A DNA stretch of 42,085 nt from Rhodospirillales bacterium (GTDB taxonomy: Bacteria > Pseudomonadota > Alphaproteobacteria > Azospirillales > Azospirillaceae), in NCBI GenBank assembly GCA_947457845.1, contig CANGXM010000003.1, positions 1 through 42,085 on the forward strand, given 5' to 3'. The stretch's first letter is position 1, and each line of letters starts with the position of its first letter. The position numbers were made by a program, and so were the translations under genes. Positions 1 through 8,279 of this stretch are shown here, piece by piece. The notes beneath the pieces were generated by a model. That model made no database searches, was not told the DNA's origin, and worked only from the letters and a program-made list of their open reading frames with translations.

Positions 1-162
1 CAGGCGGCGGCACCGCCTGCGACCGATGCGCCCACACGGCCCGCGGCCTCCGCCCGCACGGCGCCGCCGCCGGCCGTCTCGGTCCTGGGCGGCGTGCCGC
101 AGCCGGTTTGGATCGCCATCGTCGTGGCGGCCGTCGCCGTCGCGCTCTGGGCCGTGTTCTGA
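1..162 (+). CDS. coxG: C-terminal end of a membrane-anchored protein, probably CoxG-like (partial)
   Basis: The window opens inside a reading frame that ends with TGA at 160-162. The 53 visible residues are an Ala/Pro/Thr-rich linker followed by a single hydrophobic helix ([16 protein letters not shown]) that runs to the stop, so the protein is anchored in the membrane by its extreme C-terminus. CoxG proteins are SRPBCC-fold proteins of cox clusters; they end with just such a Pro/Ala-rich linker and one terminal helix, and they attach CO dehydrogenase to the inner membrane. Position immediately upstream of coxS supports that reading. The diagnostic SRPBCC domain lies outside the window, so the name is inference; any tail-anchored protein with a similar linker would look the same. 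Confidence 0.5.
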   Translation, partial: QAAAPPATDAPTRPAASARTAPPPAVSVLGGVPQPVWIAIVVAAVAVALWAVF

Positions 163-188
163 TGCTTTCGTGACGGGGCGGAGGGTCG

Positions 189-218
189 CTTGACCGTGTC
201 CGGTCAAGGGCCTAGCCT
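189..218 (+). promoter_or_regulatory. Possible cox operon promoter with an inverted repeat over the -35
   Basis: CTTGACCG (189-196) and CGGTCAAG (201-208) form a perfect 8-base inverted repeat with a 4-base loop. The left arm contains a good -35 hexamer, TTGACC (190-195), followed after 17 bases by TAGCCT (213-218), a moderate -10. This would place transcription start about 100 bases before coxS. A repressor or activator binding the repeat could control the promoter. Alternatively the hairpin could simply terminate the upstream gene, although no T-run follows. Confidence 0.35.
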
Positions 219-322
219 CACATTGGGTTGTATCGACTCCAACGTCGCGGGCGGGATCATCGGCCGGAAGAACGGTCGCCGCGGACGACGAACCGCAGAT
301 CGCAGTCAGGGGAGGTTTTTCG

Positions 323-820
<498 letters not shown>

Positions 821-848
821 GAACGAACGAGCGGGGAGGACATCGACG

Positions 849-3200
849 ATGGCACCACTGGATGGCATCGGCGCTTCGCTGCGCCGCAAAGAGGACCAGC
901 GCTTCCTGACCGGGAAGGGCCGGTACACCGACGACTTCAACCGCCACGGCCAGCTCCACGCCTATTTCCTGCGTTCGCCGCACGCCCATGCGCGCATCCG
1001 CGGGATCGACACGGGCCGGGCGAAGGCCGCGCCGGGCGTGGTCGACGTCTTCACCGGCGCCGACACGAAGGCGATCGGCGGGCTGATCTGCGGCTGGATG
1101 ATCACGTCGAAGGACGGGACGCCGATGAAGGCGGGCTCCCACCGCCCACTGGCCGAGGACAAGGTGCGCTACGTCGGCGACCACGTCGCCATCGTGATCG
1201 CCGAGACCTACAACGAGGCCAAGGACGCGGCGGAGCTGATCGACGTCGACTACGACGTGCTTACGGCCGTCGTGGTGACCGACAAGGCGCGCGCCCCCGG
1301 CGCCCCGCTCGTCCACGACGAGATCGCGAAGAACACCTGCTACGAGTGGTCGCTGGGCGACAAGGCGGCGACCGATGCGGCGTTCGCCAAGGCCGCGCAC
1401 GTCACGAAGCTCGACATCGTCAACAACCGGCTCGTGCCCAACGCGATCGAGCCGCGGGCCGCGATCGGTGACTACGACAGCGGCATGGACAGCTTCACGC
1501 TGTACACGACCAGCCAGAACCCGCACGTCGCCCGCCTCGTGCTGTCCGCCTTCAACGGCATCGCGCCGGAGCACAAGCTGCGCGTGATCGCCCCCGACGT
1601 GGGCGGCGGCTTCGGCTCGAAGATCTTCATCTACGCCGAGGAGACGGTCTGTCTCTGGGCGTCGAAGCAGGTCGGCCGCCCGGTGAAGTGGACCGGCGAC
1701 CGGTCGGAGGCCTTCCTCGCCGACGCGCACGGCCGCGATCACGTGACCACCGCCGAGATGGCGATGGCGCGGGACGGCACGATCCTGGGCCTGCGGGTCC
1801 ACACGACGGCCAATCTCGGCGCCTATCTGTCGACGTTCGCGTCCTGCGTTCCGACCTATCTCTACGCCCCGCTTCTGTCGGGCCAGTACCGCATCCCGGC
1901 GATCTACGCCGAGGTCGACGGCGTCTACACCAACACCGCCCCCGTCGACGCCTATCGCGGCGCCGGCCGGCCGGAGGCGACGTTCGTCATCGAGCGGATG
2001 GTCGAGACCGCGGCGCGGGAGATGAAGATCGACCCGGCCGAGTTCCGCCGCCGCAACTTCGTCCCGGCGGACGCGTTCCCCTACCAGACGCCGGTCATCA
2101 TGACCTACGACAGCGGCCAGTATCACAAGGTGCTGGACGAGGCGCTGACGCTCTCCGACTACGCCGGCTTCCCGGCCCGCAAGGCCGAGTCCGCCGCGCG
2201 CGGCAAGCTGCGCGGCATCGGCTTCTGCAGCTACATCGAGGCCTGCGGCATCGCGCCGTCGGCGGCGGTGGGCTCGCTGGGTGCCGGCGTCGGCCTTTGG
2301 GAGAGCGCCAAGGTGCGCTTCAACCCGACCGGCAACGTGCTGCTCTACACGGGTTCGCACCAGCACGGGCAGGGCCACGAGACGACCTTCGCCCAGCTCA
2401 TCTCCACCTACCTCGGCGTTCCGACCGACCAGGTCGAGGTGATCCACGGCGACACCGAGAAGACGCCCTTCGGCATGGGCACCTACGGCTCGCGGTCGCT
2501 GGCCGTGGGCGGTTCGGCCATCGTGAAGGCGTGCGAGAAGGTGATCGAGAAGGGTCGCAAGATCGCCGCCCACCTGCTCGAGGCCGCCGAGGGCGACATC
2601 GAGTTCAAGGACGGCAAGTTCACCGTCGCCGGCACCGACAGGGCCAAGTCGATCCAGGAGATCGCCTTCGCCGCCTACGTCCCGCACAACTATCCGCAGG
2701 GCGTGGAGCCGGGGCTGGAGGAAAGCGCCTTCTACGATCCCGTCAACTTCACCTTCCCGTCGGGAACGCAGGTCTGCGAGGTCGAGATCGACCCCGACAC
2801 CGGCGTGACGACGATCGTGAACTTCGTCGCCATCGACGATTTCGGGAAGATCATCAACCCGATGATCGTCGAGGGGCAGGTCCACGGCGGGATCGTGCAG
2901 GGCATCGGGCAGGCGCTGCTCGAGAACGCCGTCTACGACCCGGAGTCCGGACAGCTGCTGACCGGGTCGTACATGGACTACACGATGCCGCGCGCGGACG
3001 ACGTGCCGTCCTTCAAGGTCGGCCTCGTCGAGACGCCCTGCCCCCACAACCCGCTGGGCGTGAAGGGTTGCGGCGAGGCGGGCGCCATCGCCGCCCCCGC
3101 CTCGGTGATGAACGCCGTCACCGACGCCATCGGCAAGCACATGCAGATGCCCGCCACGCCCGAGCGCGTGTGGCGTGCGATCCACGGCACGGCCGTCTGA
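849..3200 (+). CDS. coxL: CoxL-like molybdopterin-binding large subunit, form II
   Basis: A 783-residue protein with the aldehyde oxidase/xanthine dehydrogenase large-subunit layout: an N-terminal hammerhead-like domain (about 15-130) and two molybdopterin-cytosine-dinucleotide binding domains. The active-site loop at residues 368-374 reads AYRGAGR, the signature of form II CO-dehydrogenase-like enzymes; verified form I enzymes have AYxCSFR with the catalytic cysteine. The base glutamate motif GCGEAGA is present near the C-terminus. It would hydroxylate or oxidise a small substrate at the Mo centre and hand electrons to CoxS. The order S-L-M is usual for form II clusters. CO oxidation by form II proteins is debated, so aldehyde, purine or other heteroaromatic substrates remain possible. 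GGGAGGA at 833-839 is the ribosome site. Confidence 0.93.
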   Translation: MAPLDGIGASLRRKEDQRFLTGKGRYTDDFNRHGQLHAYFLRSPHAHARIRGIDTGRAKAAPGVVDVFTGADTKAIGGLICGWMITSKDGTPMKAGSHRPLAEDKVRYVGDHVAIVIAETYNEAKDAAELIDVDYDVLTAVVVTDKARAPGAPLVHDEIAKNTCYEWSLGDKAATDAAFAKAAHVTKLDIVNNRLVPNAIEPRAAIGDYDSGMDSFTLYTTSQNPHVARLVLSAFNGIAPEHKLRVIAPDVGGGFGSKIFIYAEETVCLWASKQVGRPVKWTGDRSEAFLADAHGRDHVTTAEMAMARDGTILGLRVHTTANLGAYLSTFASCVPTYLYAPLLSGQYRIPAIYAEVDGVYTNTAPVDAYRGAGRPEATFVIERMVETAAREMKIDPAEFRRRNFVPADAFPYQTPVIMTYDSGQYHKVLDEALTLSDYAGFPARKAESAARGKLRGIGFCSYIEACGIAPSAAVGSLGAGVGLWESAKVRFNPTGNVLLYTGSHQHGQGHETTFAQLISTYLGVPTDQVEVIHGDTEKTPFGMGTYGSRSLAVGGSAIVKACEKVIEKGRKIAAHLLEAAEGDIEFKDGKFTVAGTDRAKSIQEIAFAAYVPHNYPQGVEPGLEESAFYDPVNFTFPSGTQVCEVEIDPDTGVTTIVNFVAIDDFGKIINPMIVEGQVHGGIVQGIGQALLENAVYDPESGQLLTGSYMDYTMPRADDVPSFKVGLVETPCPHNPLGVKGCGEAGAIAAPASVMNAVTDAIGKHMQMPATPERVWRAIHGTAV

Positions 3201-3213
3201 GGGAGCCTCCACC

Positions 3214-4008
3214 ATGTATTCCTTCGACTATCACAAGCCCGCCAGCCTCTCCGACGCCGCCGCCCTGCTGGGCAAGGCCGAGGAGGGCAAGCTCATGGCC
3301 GGCGGCCAGACCCTCATCCCGACCCTCAAGCAGCGCCTCGCCCGGCCGACCGACCTGATCGACCTGGGCGCCATCGCCGAGCTGAAGGGCATCAAGGAAG
3401 AGGGCGGCGCCCTCGTGATCGGCGCCATGGCCCGCCACGCCGACGTCGCGGCGTCGGACGTGGTGAAGCGGATGATCCCCGGCCTCGCCGACCTCGCCGA
3501 CAACATCGGCGACGCCCAGGTGCGCAACCGCGGGACCATCGGCGGCTCGATCGCGAACAGCGATCCGGCGGCCGACTATCCGTCGGCGATCGTGGCGCTG
3601 AACGCGACCGTGCACACCGTCAAGCGCACGATCGCGGCCGACGCCTTCTTCACCGGCATGTTCGAGACCGCGCTGGAGGAGGGCGAGATCATCACCGCCA
3701 TCCGCTTCCCGCGGGCCGAGAAGGCGGCCTACGCCAAGTTCCGCAACCCCGCCAGCCGCTATGCGGTCGTGGGCGCGTTCGTGGCGCGGACGGGCGGGAG
3801 CGTGCGGGTAGCGATCACCGGTGCGGCCCCCAGCGTCTTCCGCTGGACCGAGGCCGAGGCGGCGCTGTCGGCTAACTGGTCGGCGGCGGCCATCGACGGG
3901 CTGTCGGTGAAGGCGGACGGTCTGAACGCCGACATCCACGCCTCGGCCGACTACCGCGCCAACCTCGTAAAGGTGATGACCAAGCGCGCCGTGCTGGCGG
4001 CGGGCTGA
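3214..4008 (+). CDS. coxM: CoxM-like FAD-binding medium subunit
   Basis: A 264-residue FAD_binding_5 / CO-dehydrogenase flavoprotein C-terminal domain protein. The two flavin motifs are visible: AGGQTLIP at residues 29-36 and TIGGSIANSDPAAD starting at residue 108. It accepts electrons from the FeS subunit and passes them to the quinone pool or another acceptor. ATG at 3214 is chosen over an in-frame upstream start at 3175 because that one lies inside coxL and GGGAG precedes 3214. It starts 13 bases after coxL stops, consistent with a three-subunit operon. The length is slightly below the usual 265-290 but no motif is missing. Confidence 0.93.
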   Translation: MYSFDYHKPASLSDAAALLGKAEEGKLMAGGQTLIPTLKQRLARPTDLIDLGAIAELKGIKEEGGALVIGAMARHADVAASDVVKRMIPGLADLADNIGDAQVRNRGTIGGSIANSDPAADYPSAIVALNATVHTVKRTIAADAFFTGMFETALEEGEIITAIRFPRAEKAAYAKFRNPASRYAVVGAFVARTGGSVRVAITGAAPSVFRWTEAEAALSANWSAAAIDGLSVKADGLNADIHASADYRANLVKVMTKRAVLAAG

Positions 4009-4068
4009 TCCGACGCCATATGGTCGGGGGGGCCGTTCGCGCCCTCCCGCCGATGGCCGGAGGACCCC

Positions 4069-4557
4069 ATGGACGTGTTGGAGACGCTTTACCGGCGCGA
4101 CTTCGTGGAATGGACCACGGCCCAGGCCGAGGTCCTGCGCCGCCAGGGTGCCGCCCGCCCCGACGACGACCCCGGGATCGATTGCGAAAACCTGATCGAG
4201 GAGATCCTCGACAGCGGCCGGAGCGTCCGTCGGCGGTATCGGTCGCTCCCAACCCAGCACGTCGCCCACCTTCCGAAACTCGAGCATTCCCCGGCGGACC
4301 AGCCCCGACGCCCCTGGATGGCAGAGGCGTCGACCTTTCGGATCGACGCGAAGCGGAAGGCGGACGACGCGCCGTCGATTCGCGCCGGGCTCGATCTGGC
4401 CGGGATCCATGCCGACGCGCGGCGCATCGTGGCGGACGGGATGGCGGTCGACGGCCTGGACGTGCCCGACCTCCCGACCGTCTGCCCCGACGACCTCGAC
4501 GCGCAGATCCTCGCCGACGGCTGGTTCCCCGGGAACCGGCACGGAATCGCGCCATGA
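4069..4557 (+). CDS. DUF29 family protein, copy 1
   Basis: A 162-residue protein with the DUF29 layout: an N-terminal LYRRDFVEW segment, the central GIDCENLIEEILDSGRS block, a KLEHSP segment, and a C-terminal CPDDLDAQILADGWFPG. DUF29 proteins are small helical proteins, common in cyanobacteria and alphaproteobacteria, with no established biochemical role. The gene sits between coxM and coxD, where cox clusters normally carry no such gene. Its stop codon overlaps the ATG of a second DUF29 gene (ATGA at 4554-4557), so the pair is probably co-translated. Its last 62 bases are almost identical to those of copy 2. Function in the cox locus is unknown. Confidence 0.8.
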   Translation: MDVLETLYRRDFVEWTTAQAEVLRRQGAARPDDDPGIDCENLIEEILDSGRSVRRRYRSLPTQHVAHLPKLEHSPADQPRRPWMAEASTFRIDAKRKADDAPSIRAGLDLAGIHADARRIVADGMAVDGLDVPDLPTVCPDDLDAQILADGWFPGNRHGIAP

Positions 4558-5056
4558 CGGCGAAGCACAGGCCGGTCGATCCGCCTTTCGACGACACCCT
4601 CTACGAAAGGGACTACGTGGAATGGGCCGAGGCGCAGGCCGAGGCGGTGGGCCGCCTCCGGGACCTGCGCCCGGCCGCGGACGTCGGGATCGACCACGAC
4701 AATCTGATCGACGAGATCCTCGACATGGCGAGAAGTTGGCGCCACGCTTACGAGTCGCAGATCATCCAGACGATGGTGCACCTGCTGAAGCTCGAACATT
4801 CGCCGGCGAGGGATCCCCGTCTTCATTGGCGATCCGAGGTGACGAACCACCGGTTGCAGGCACGACGAAGGGCAGCGGCCGCGCCGAGCCTGCGGTCACG
4901 GATCGACCTCCGGGATCTTTACGCCGACGCGCGAAAGCTGGCCCTGATCGCCCTGGAGCAGGACGCCGTCCCCGCCTCCACGCTGCCGGCCACCTGCCCC
5001 TACGACCTCGACACGCAGATCCTCGCCGACGGCTGGTTCCCCGGGAACCGGCACGG
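4483..5056 (+). repeat. 62-base near-identical direct repeat at the 3' ends of the two DUF29 genes
   Basis: Bases 4483-4544 and 4995-5056 are 62-base direct repeats that differ at two positions (g/t at the first Asp/Tyr codon and g/a at the Ala/Thr codon). They encode the C-terminal CPxDLDxQILADGWFPGNRHG of the two paralogues. The remaining parts of the two genes have diverged much more, so the ends look recently homogenised. The listed span covers both units and the 450 bases between them. Confidence 0.9.
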
Positions 5057-5069
5057 CCTTCTCCCCTGA
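4554..5069 (+). CDS. DUF29 family protein, copy 2
   Basis: A 171-residue DUF29 protein that begins with ATG at 4554 overlapping the stop of copy 1. It has a longer N-terminus (about 15 extra residues), then LYERDYVEWAEAQAEAV, a NLIDEILDMARS block, LLKLEHSPA, and the C-terminal CPYDLDTQILADGWFPG shared with copy 1. The block order is the same as in copy 1, pointing to tandem duplication followed by divergence. No catalytic motif is recognisable. The next gene, coxD, starts 28 bases later. Whether the pair serves the Mo-enzyme or is a passenger cannot be told from the sequence. Confidence 0.8.
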   Translation: MTAKHRPVDPPFDDTLYERDYVEWAEAQAEAVGRLRDLRPAADVGIDHDNLIDEILDMARSWRHAYESQIIQTMVHLLKLEHSPARDPRLHWRSEVTNHRLQARRRAAAAPSLRSRIDLRDLYADARKLALIALEQDAVPASTLPATCPYDLDTQILADGWFPGNRHGLLP

Positions 5070-5097
5070 TCCCCGCTCGCCCGACCGGACACCCCTG

Positions 5098-6021
5098 ATG
5101 GCCCCTTCCCTTCCCGCCTCGGTCGACGAGACGGTCGCCCTCCTCCAGCGCGGCGACTACGTGACCGACCGCGCGCTCGCGACCGCCCTGTTCCTCGCCC
5201 TCAAGCTCGGGCGCCCGCTGTTCCTGGAGGGCGAGGCCGGCGTCGGCAAGACCGAGATCGCCAAGGTCCTGTCGAAGACGCTGGGCCGGAAGCTCCTGCG
5301 GCTCCAGTGCTACGAGGGTCTCGACGTCTCCTCGGCCGTCTACGAGTGGAACTACGCCCGGCAGATGATCGAGATCCGCCTCGCCGAGGCCGCGGGCGAC
5401 ACGGACCGGGGCGCGCTCGCGTCCGACATCTTCGCCGACCGGTTCCTGATCCGTCGCCCCCTCCTGCAGGCGCTGGAGCCCCAGGCCGACGGACCGCCCG
5501 TCCTCCTGATCGACGAGCTGGACCGGACCGACGAGCCATTCGAGGCGTACCTGCTGGAGATCCTGTCGGACTTCCAGGTCACCATCCCGGAACTGGGCAC
5601 CATCGCGGCCGAGCGGCCGCCGATCGTGATCGTGACGTCGAACCGCACGCGCGAGATCCACGATGCGCTGAAGCGCCGCTGCTTCTACCATTGGGTCGAC
5701 TATCCGGCGCCCGAGCGCGAACTGGCGATCCTCAAGGTTAAGGCCCCGGGCGCCGACGACCGCCTCGCCCGGCAGATGGTCCAGTTCGTCCAGCGCCTGC
5801 GGGGCATGGACCTGTTCAAGGCGCCGGGGGTGGCCGAGACGATCGACTGGGCGCACGCTCTGACCCAGCTCGACCGGATGGAACTCACGCCCGGCCTGAT
5901 CGACGACACGCTCGGCACCCTGCTGAAGTACCAGGACGACATCGGCCGGATCCGCGGCAGCGAGGCCGCGCGCCTCCTGGCCGAGGTGCAGGACGAGATC
6001 GCCGCCGCCGCCCGGGGCTGA
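5098..6021 (+). CDS. coxD: CoxD-like MoxR-family AAA+ ATPase
   Basis: A 307-residue MoxR-type AAA+ protein. Walker A is GEAGVGKT at residues 45-52, Walker B LLIDE at 136-140, and the sensor 1 segment TSNR at 180-183. In Oligotropha, CoxD is an ATP-driven chaperone needed for maturation of the Mo-Cu centre; MoxR ATPases work together with a VWA-domain partner, which is encoded four bases downstream as coxE. The length is as expected. The enzyme acts in the cytoplasm on the folded or partly folded apo-enzyme. Whether a form II enzyme needs copper or sulfur insertion by this pair is not known from the sequence. Confidence 0.92.
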   Translation: MAPSLPASVDETVALLQRGDYVTDRALATALFLALKLGRPLFLEGEAGVGKTEIAKVLSKTLGRKLLRLQCYEGLDVSSAVYEWNYARQMIEIRLAEAAGDTDRGALASDIFADRFLIRRPLLQALEPQADGPPVLLIDELDRTDEPFEAYLLEILSDFQVTIPELGTIAAERPPIVIVTSNRTREIHDALKRRCFYHWVDYPAPERELAILKVKAPGADDRLARQMVQFVQRLRGMDLFKAPGVAETIDWAHALTQLDRMELTPGLIDDTLGTLLKYQDDIGRIRGSEAARLLAEVQDEIAAAARG

Positions 6022-6025
6022 CCGG

Positions 6026-7258
6026 ATGGCCGAGATCGACGGCATCCAGGCCGACGGGCGCCTCGCCCGCAACATCCTCCAGTTCGGCCGCGTGCTGCGC
6101 CGGGCGGGGCTCCCCGTCGGCCCGGGCCGGGTGCTGCAGGCGATCGAGGCGGTAGAGGCGGTCGGCATCGGCGACCGGACCGACTTCTACTGGACGCTCC
6201 ACGCGGTCTTCGTGAACCGGCGCGACCAGCGGGAGGTGTTCGACCAGGCGTTCCACGTCTTCTGGCGGAACCCGAACCTGCTCGAACGCATGCTCACCGT
6301 GATGCTGCCGCCGTCCCCCGGCGAGGCGTCTCCCGACGACACCGAGATCTCGCGCCGCGTGTCGGAGGCGATGATGCCGGAGAAGGGCCAGGGCCAGCCG
6401 CAGCCGCCGCAGAACCAGGACGTCGAGTTCGACGCCGCCTTCACCTGGTCCGACCGCGAGATCCTGCGGACGATGGACTTCGAACAGATGAGCGCGGAGG
6501 AGATCCGCCGCGCCAAGGCCGTCCTCGCCCGCATGCGCCTGCCGCTGATGGACGTTCCGACCCGCCGCTTCCGCCGCGATCCCACCGGCCCGCGCATCGA
6601 CCTGCGGGCGACGATTCGCGAGAGCCTGCGCGGCGGCGGCGGCCTCGTGGACCTCGCCCGGCGGCGGCGCCGCGTGCGGCATCCGCCGCTGGTCGTGCTG
6701 TGCGACATCTCGGGCTCGATGAGCCGGTATTCGCGGATGCTGCTGCACTTCCTGCACGCGGTGACGAACGACCGCGACCGGGTCCACGTCTTCGTCTTCG
6801 GCACGCGGCTGACCAACGTGACCCGCGCGCTCCGGTCGAAGGACGTCGACGTGGCGCTGGGCAGGATCGGGGCCCAGGTGCAGGACTGGTCGGGCGGCAC
6901 CCGCATCGGCCACTGCATCGATGGGTTCAACCGCGACTGGTCGCGCCGCGTGCTGGGCCAGGGTGCCGTCGTGCTGCTGATCTCCGACGGGCTCGATCGC
7001 GACGGCGGGGTCGGGCTGTCGGTGGCCATGGACCGGCTGCACCGCAGCTGTCGCCGGCTGATCTGGCTGAATCCCCTGTTGCGCTGGGACGGGTTCGCGC
7101 CGAAATCTTCGGGTATCCGCGCCATGCTTCCCCATGTGGACGAGTTCCGCTCGGCCCACAGCCTCGAGAGCCTCGAGGAACTGGCGCGGCTCCTGGCCGC
7201 CGAGCGCCCCGCGGGGCCCGACGGCGTCCGCCGCTGGCTGAAGGAGATGGCCGCATGA
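6026..7258 (+). CDS. coxE: CoxE-like VWA-domain protein
   Basis: A 410-residue protein with a C-terminal von Willebrand factor A domain (about 220-400). The MIDAS metal site is visible as DISGS at residues 227-231, with T292 and D321 as the likely other ligands. The N-terminal half is the helical CoxE region, interrupted by a Gln/Pro-rich patch around residues 122-130. CoxE proteins pair with MoxR ATPases, here CoxD encoded just upstream, in maturation of the Mo-enzyme. The stop overlaps the ATG of the next gene (ATGA at 7255-7258), indicating translational coupling with xdhC. Confidence 0.92.
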   Translation: MAEIDGIQADGRLARNILQFGRVLRRAGLPVGPGRVLQAIEAVEAVGIGDRTDFYWTLHAVFVNRRDQREVFDQAFHVFWRNPNLLERMLTVMLPPSPGEASPDDTEISRRVSEAMMPEKGQGQPQPPQNQDVEFDAAFTWSDREILRTMDFEQMSAEEIRRAKAVLARMRLPLMDVPTRRFRRDPTGPRIDLRATIRESLRGGGGLVDLARRRRRVRHPPLVVLCDISGSMSRYSRMLLHFLHAVTNDRDRVHVFVFGTRLTNVTRALRSKDVDVALGRIGAQVQDWSGGTRIGHCIDGFNRDWSRRVLGQGAVVLLISDGLDRDGGVGLSVAMDRLHRSCRRLIWLNPLLRWDGFAPKSSGIRAMLPHVDEFRSAHSLESLEELARLLAAERPAGPDGVRRWLKEMAA

Positions 7259-7572
7259 CCGCAGCGTCCGAGATCGAGACCGCCGCCCTCTGGCGCGCCG
7301 AGGGGCGCCGGGTGGCCGTGGCGACCGTCGTCGCCACCTGGGGCTCCTCGCCCCGCCCGGTCGGGAGCCAGATGGCGATCGACGGCGACGGGCGGATGGT
7401 GGGCTCCGTCTCCGGCGGCTGCATCGAGGGGGCGGTCGTCCACGAGGCGATGCAGACCATGGCCGACGGCGAGCACCGGATGCTCGACTTCGGCGTCAGC
7501 GACGAGATGGCCTGGGAGGTCGGGCTCGCCTGCGGCGGGCGCGTCCAGGTCTATGTGGAGCCGGTGGAGTGA
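7255..7572 (+). CDS. XdhC/CoxI family protein, N-terminal-domain half
   Basis: A 105-residue protein corresponding to the XdhC_CoxI domain: WGSSPRPVGSQMAI, then GSVSGGCIEGAV, and the closing LACGGRVQVYVEP. XdhC-type proteins bind the molybdenum cofactor, protect it, promote its sulfuration and deliver it to xanthine-oxidase-family enzymes. In the classical protein this domain is fused to a C-terminal Rossmann domain; here that second part is a separate gene that begins within this gene's stop (GTGA at 7569-7572). The split is seen in other alphaproteobacterial cox loci, so it is probably a functional two-subunit version and not a broken gene: both parts have complete motifs and tight coupling. 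Confidence 0.88.
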   Translation: MTAASEIETAALWRAEGRRVAVATVVATWGSSPRPVGSQMAIDGDGRMVGSVSGGCIEGAVVHEAMQTMADGEHRMLDFGVSDEMAWEVGLACGGRVQVYVEPVE

Positions 7573-8279
7573 AGGCCGCCCTCCTCGACCGCCTGCTCGC
7601 CGCCAAGCGCGCGAAGCAGCCCCTCGCGATGGTGACCGACCTCGGCACCGGGCAGCAGACGCTCGTCTTCCCCGACGCGGTGCACGGTCAGGCCGGTCTC
7701 GAGGGCGCGCTGCTCGACGAGGTGCGCCGTCGCCTCCGCCTCGACCTCAGCGGGATCGTCGAGACGCCGGATCACCGGATCTTCGTCCATGTCCACAATC
7801 CGCCGCTGCGCATGGTCGTGGTGGGTGCCGTCCACATCGCGCAGCCGCTCGTCCGCATGGCCGTCGTCGCCGGCTACGACGTCACGGTCGTCGATCCCCG
7901 CGCCGCATTCGCCTCGGAGGAGCGGTTCCCGGGCGTCGCGCTCTCCAACGACTGGCCGGACGAGGCGATGACGGCGCTGGCGCCGGACGCGCGGACGGCC
8001 GTCGTCACGCTCACACACGACCCGAAGCTGGACGATCCGGCACTGATCGTGGCGCTGCGCTCGCCCGCCTTCTACGTGGGCGCGCTGGGCAGCCGGAAGA
8101 CCCATGCCCGGCGGGTGGAGCGCCTGTCGGCCGAGGGACTGACGGCGGCCGAGATCGCCCGCATCCACGGCCCGGTCGGCCTCGCGATCGACGCCGTCAC
8201 CCCGGCCGAGATCGCGGTCTCGATCCTCGGGCAGGTGACGCAGGTCCTCCGCCGGCGGGCGGAGGACGACGGGCCGTGA
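7569..8279 (+). CDS. XdhC family protein, Rossmann-domain half
   Basis: A 236-residue protein carrying the XdhC Rossmann domain. The nucleotide-binding strand-loop MVVVGAVHIAQPL occupies about residues 82-94, followed by VVDPR at 107-111, and GSRKTHARR in the second half, which is typical of XdhC. It starts with GTG at 7569 inside the stop of the preceding gene, with no other plausible start upstream, so translation should depend on reinitiation. The usual GAGHI of the family reads GAVHI here. It likely forms a complex with the small N-terminal-domain protein and hands Mo-cofactor to CoxL. The stop again overlaps the next start (GTGA at 8276-8279). Confidence 0.88.
   Translation: MKAALLDRLLAAKRAKQPLAMVTDLGTGQQTLVFPDAVHGQAGLEGALLDEVRRRLRLDLSGIVETPDHRIFVHVHNPPLRMVVVGAVHIAQPLVRMAVVAGYDVTVVDPRAAFASEERFPGVALSNDWPDEAMTALAPDARTAVVTLTHDPKLDDPALIVALRSPAFYVGALGSRKTHARRVERLSAEGLTAAEIARIHGPVGLAIDAVTPAEIAVSILGQVTQVLRRRAEDDGP

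Noticed and set aside
1688-3358. 556-codon plus-strand frame within coxL
   Set aside because: It is a shifted frame of coxL, Arg/Gly-rich with no motif.
7255-8279. Frameshifted xdhC (pseudogene)
   Set aside because: The two halves have complete domains and a GTGA coupling with a plausible start. The split form is also found in other alphaproteobacterial cox loci.
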